Positions 61,483 through 64,000 of a stretch of 64,000 nucleotides of DNA are shown here, piece by piece (position 1 is the stretch's first letter; each line of letters opens with the position of its first letter). A program made the position numbers and the translations under genes. The notes beneath the pieces are model-generated. The model did not search any database. It worked only from the letters and a program-made list of their open reading frames with translations, and was not told the DNA's origin. This stretch comes from Chamaecyparis obtusa (Eukaryota; Streptophyta; Pinopsida; Cupressales; Cupressaceae), in the NCBI GenBank assembly GCA_027943335.1, contig BSBK01001535.1:171001-235000 (forward strand), given 5' to 3'.

Positions 61483-62148
61483 ATGGGGAGCCGGACAGAC
61501 CACAGGCGATCGGGATCCCTGCAGGGGATTCGAACCTCGGTCGCCTTGGCCATGTCGAGTCCTTTCAGTCCAGGCAGAGATTTAAGCAGACCTGTGGACT
61601 ACTCCTCGCGGCTCCGATCCCCCAAGCGAGCAAATGCGGGTTCCATAATTCCTCCCAGAGACTCCGGGTTCGAATCCCAGGAGCCCTCGTCACCGGAAAT
61701 TAGCTGCATAGGGCAAATTAAGCTGAAACAGAAATGGAGCAAGGGGTCAAAGCGTGGAGAAAAGGGAAAGAAAGATCGCAGCTTGATGTCGAAGCTGAAG
61801 AATTTGGTGTTCAGGAGGAGTGTAAAGAAGGTGGAGGAAGTACCGGCAATGGCGGAGGAGGACGGAACGATTTACCCTTCTTTAGGGCAGATTAAACGCT
61901 ATATTTCAGGGTCTTATGATGGAAAATTTGGGGATATGTTTGCGGAGGAGACGACTGTGGCGAATTCTGAGTGGATTGTTTTGAATGGCGTTCCGAATGT
62001 GGAGGAAAATGCACGAGGAGAAGGAGAAGGAGAAGGAGAAGCGCCTGGAATTTGTATGGAGAAACAACTCTGCATTCCGGCCATTAAAGGCTTGGATGTC
62101 GATAATTTGAGCAGATTTGAGTTGCAGCAGAAACCCTTCTCCACGTGA
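61483..62148 (+). CDS. host single-exon gene, similar to syringolide-induced protein 14-1-1 family
   Basis: Codes for 221 residues. The central motif SQEPSSPEISCIGQIKLK (65-82) matches the EPTSPKVSC.GQVK signature of the plant syringolide-induced 14-1-1-like family. It is followed by a basic stretch KQKWSKGSKRGEKGKKDRS, a short LKNLVFRR segment, an acidic middle, EGEGEGEGEA and a conserved-looking C-terminus with LDVDNLSRFEL. The molecular role of the family is not established; it may be a nuclear or plastid regulatory protein. The ATG sits in AAAAATGGGG and the frame is GC-richer than its surroundings and uninterrupted, unlike everything else in the window. Confidence 0.75.
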   Translation: MGSRTDHRRSGSLQGIRTSVALAMSSPFSPGRDLSRPVDYSSRLRSPKRANAGSIIPPRDSGFESQEPSSPEISCIGQIKLKQKWSKGSKRGEKGKKDRSLMSKLKNLVFRRSVKKVEEVPAMAEEDGTIYPSLGQIKRYISGSYDGKFGDMFAEETTVANSEWIVLNGVPNVEENARGEGEGEGEAPGICMEKQLCIPAIKGLDVDNLSRFELQQKPFST

Positions 62149-62505
62149 CCACCGGCTTATCCCTGCAAGTCGGTTGCATGTCAAATGTAAAGTAGTGTAG
62201 AGTAAACTGTTTGGAGTGTTGAATGATTTTTTGGATGAAAAAGCTTTCATCAAAAGAAAAAAATATTTGGGATGAGAATTTGACAGAGTTTGTTGGTTTC
62301 TGGTATCCAATGCATATACCACTGCACTTCAATTTCAGTTTTAATTTTTTCTGAATTATTTTATTATTTTTAGAAATCTTAATTATTAAATTAAATAGCT
62401 AATTTGATTGTGTCAAAAAGGTTTAAAATAGATAACTTATGTAGAGACTAAAGTTTCATTTTTTTTAAAAGCTTTTTCTTTAAAATCTAAATTGAAACAT
62501 AATAG
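62149..62505 (+). other. 3' flank of the host gene
   Basis: T-rich, with AATAA-like sequences after 62340 suited to polyadenylation. No gene. Confidence 0.4.
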
Positions 62506-62845
62506 AATGATAAAGTACATCTAAATAAGTTAGGTGAGGTTGGTTGTAGAAAATGATGAAATTAGGGAGAAAAGATAGGTAAGTCTCATTGATTCTATTC
62601 ATAGAAGGCTAATAAGCTCTAACTTAAGCTTCTATCCTTTTTGAAGCTATTGTCAAGTGGGCTATTTTATGCATGAATGATAAAGTACATCTAAATAAGT
62701 TAGGTGAGGTTGGTTGTAGAAAATGATGAGATTAGAGAGAAGAGATAGGTAAGCCTTGTTGATTCTATGGATAGAAGGTTAACAAGCTCTAACTTTAGCT
62801 TTTATCCTTTTTGAAGCTATTGTCAAGTGAGCTATTTCATGCATG
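62506..62845. repeat. tandem duplication, two 170-bp units
   Basis: AATGATAAAGTACATCTAAA opens units at 62506 and 62676. They match over their whole length with about a dozen substitutions (for example GGGAGAAAAG versus GAGAGAAGAG). Confidence 0.93.
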
Positions 62846-64000
62846 ATCTTATCTTACTTTTGTGTCAATCTTTGAATTGCCGCTATCTTTTTCTTTTGCC
62901 ACACTAACGTCTTATATGGTTATAGTCATGTGCTATGTGATATTGTAACTTATAGTAAAGAATGGGTATCTGGGACAAAGTGGTTTTGTAGGCACTATTG
63001 AGACCTTTCCTTAAACAAGTTGAATAGAAACTTCCTTAATATATTGATCAATTACCACAAACATTTGTGAAAATATCAAAGATTGGATGTGTTGAGAAAT
63101 GTGCAAAAGCATGAATTTTCTCTCCCTCCCATCTTGTTGTGTGTGATATAAGGTAGGATATGTGCCTTCAAATTATTGCATATAAGATTATGTGATGGTA
63201 TAAGAATAAAAATAAAGCAAGAACAACTATATAGAAGCACAAAAACCCAATGTGCTCCATATATGAGTCTTCTTTAAGGAAGTCATCGTCTTCAAAATCC
63301 TATAGAGGAAGTGGGTAAAAATGATTCATTAATCAAGCATCTATAGGTAATGGTAGCCTCATCAACAATAAGGGGACCCAAAATAAAGATTGCAAAGAGC
63401 ATATGGATTTTAGTTTTTTGTTTGTTTTCCCAAACTTATTTTGGCTTGGTCTCCTTCTTAATTGTAAGACTTGTGCAAATAAGAATGGAATCGTTGCAGG
63501 ATTAGAGGAAGTTTGGGTTCAATTTAGAATTTTTAGGATGAGATTGAAGTTTGAGTGCATAAAAAGTGGATTTGGAAGTATTTTAAATTTACAGGGACTA
63601 GGGTAGGAGAGTTGTATTTTGAGTTTTGGTTGAGGAGGTGGCTTGGTTTAAATGAAGCTTTGAATATGTTTGATTTTAAGTTAGATGTCTAGGTTAGGTT
63701 TAAGGACTAGTTTACAAATAGAAGGAATAGAGAGAAACAAAGGAGGACATAAAGGAGGGGGTAAAATATCATGGTTATTATTGATATTCAAGTTTGGGGG
63801 TGGGAGATGGGGTAAAAAATAATGGGTTTGGACATTTTTATAATTCTAAGAGAAAAAATTTGTGGTCAATTTTGGGTCTTGAGTGAGTAGATGGATAATG
63901 AGTGACATGCAATGGAAAGTTTTATACGTTTTTGAATGAGTAGACCAAGCATCATATATTTTTTTATAGAGCACACAAGTTGTTATTGTGACTATTATGA
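62846..64000. other. intergenic, nothing recognised
   Basis: AT-rich. A 67-codon frame near 63.4 kb starts with hydrophobic residues but shows no family resemblance. Confidence 0.35.

Noticed and set aside
61660..61690. GGGTTCGAATCCC, a perfect tRNA B-box-like sequence
   Set aside because: It lies in the coding frame of the host gene (reads SGFESQ) and no A box or acceptor stem pairs with it.
63403..63606. 67-codon frame with hydrophobic start
   Set aside because: No conserved motif, no splice context, AT-rich intergenic DNA.

Overview
The window is nuclear DNA of a seed plant with a large, repeat-rich genome. It is AT-rich, has spliced genes with GT/AG introns, and most of it is nested transposons carrying stop codons. 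Elements of this kind (Ty1/copia with a tRNA-iMet primer site, CACTA DNA transposons, 5S-rRNA-derived LTR sequence) and the very low gene density would suit a gymnosperm, but I cannot name the species from sequence alone.

Layout. The first ~0.4 kb is the end of a copia-type LTR. From about 0.4 to 46.9 kb lies one nest. The outer shell is a minus-strand gag-protease retroelement with LTR-like ends near 0.4-2.5 kb and 45.9-46.9 kb. A minus-strand Ty1/copia element (copia-1, 5609-44636, flanks GCTAT/GCTAC) split its gag. A 31.2-kb CACTA DNA transposon (6771-37984, target duplication TAC) then landed in the 3' LTR of copia-1. From 48157 to 57709 is a second minus-strand copia element (copia-2) with two 1487-bp LTRs. 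It is itself interrupted by a 1304-bp solo LTR (54451-55754, duplication CTACC) and a ~470-bp foreign segment. The rightmost 6 kb holds a ~140-bp imperfect tandem array, the only convincing ordinary host gene (61483-62148, similar to the syringolide-induced 14-1-1 family) and a 170-bp tandem duplication.

Inside the CACTA element three genes stand out. A TNP2-type transposase (minus, 26036-21889) has recognisable Transpos_assoc, Transposase_21, DUF4218 and DUF4216 regions, an enormous Asp tail written by an ATC microsatellite, and at least two in-frame stops. Downstream on the same strand is a 13-exon gene (21125-17539) whose first exon encodes a SET (lysine methyltransferase-type) domain and whose exons 7-9 encode a Transposase_24/TnpA-like domain; eleven of its twelve exon junctions keep frame. 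Divergently, on the plus strand, sits a five-exon GDSL esterase/lipase gene with its own TATA box, which has lost two catalytic residues.

The most unusual item is the SET plus TnpA-like gene. In the maize En/Spm system TnpA binds subterminal repeats and affects promoter methylation. Here the subterminal regions carry many copies of a GGTCGAAATTT-like motif, so a histone-methylating TnpA-like protein acting at element ends is a testable hypothesis, not a demonstrated function. Other notable structures are a 168-bp palindrome with one mismatch at the CACTA left end, an inverted pair of 5S-rRNA-derived (Cassandra-like) units, and three related right-end-like sequences inside the CACTA element.
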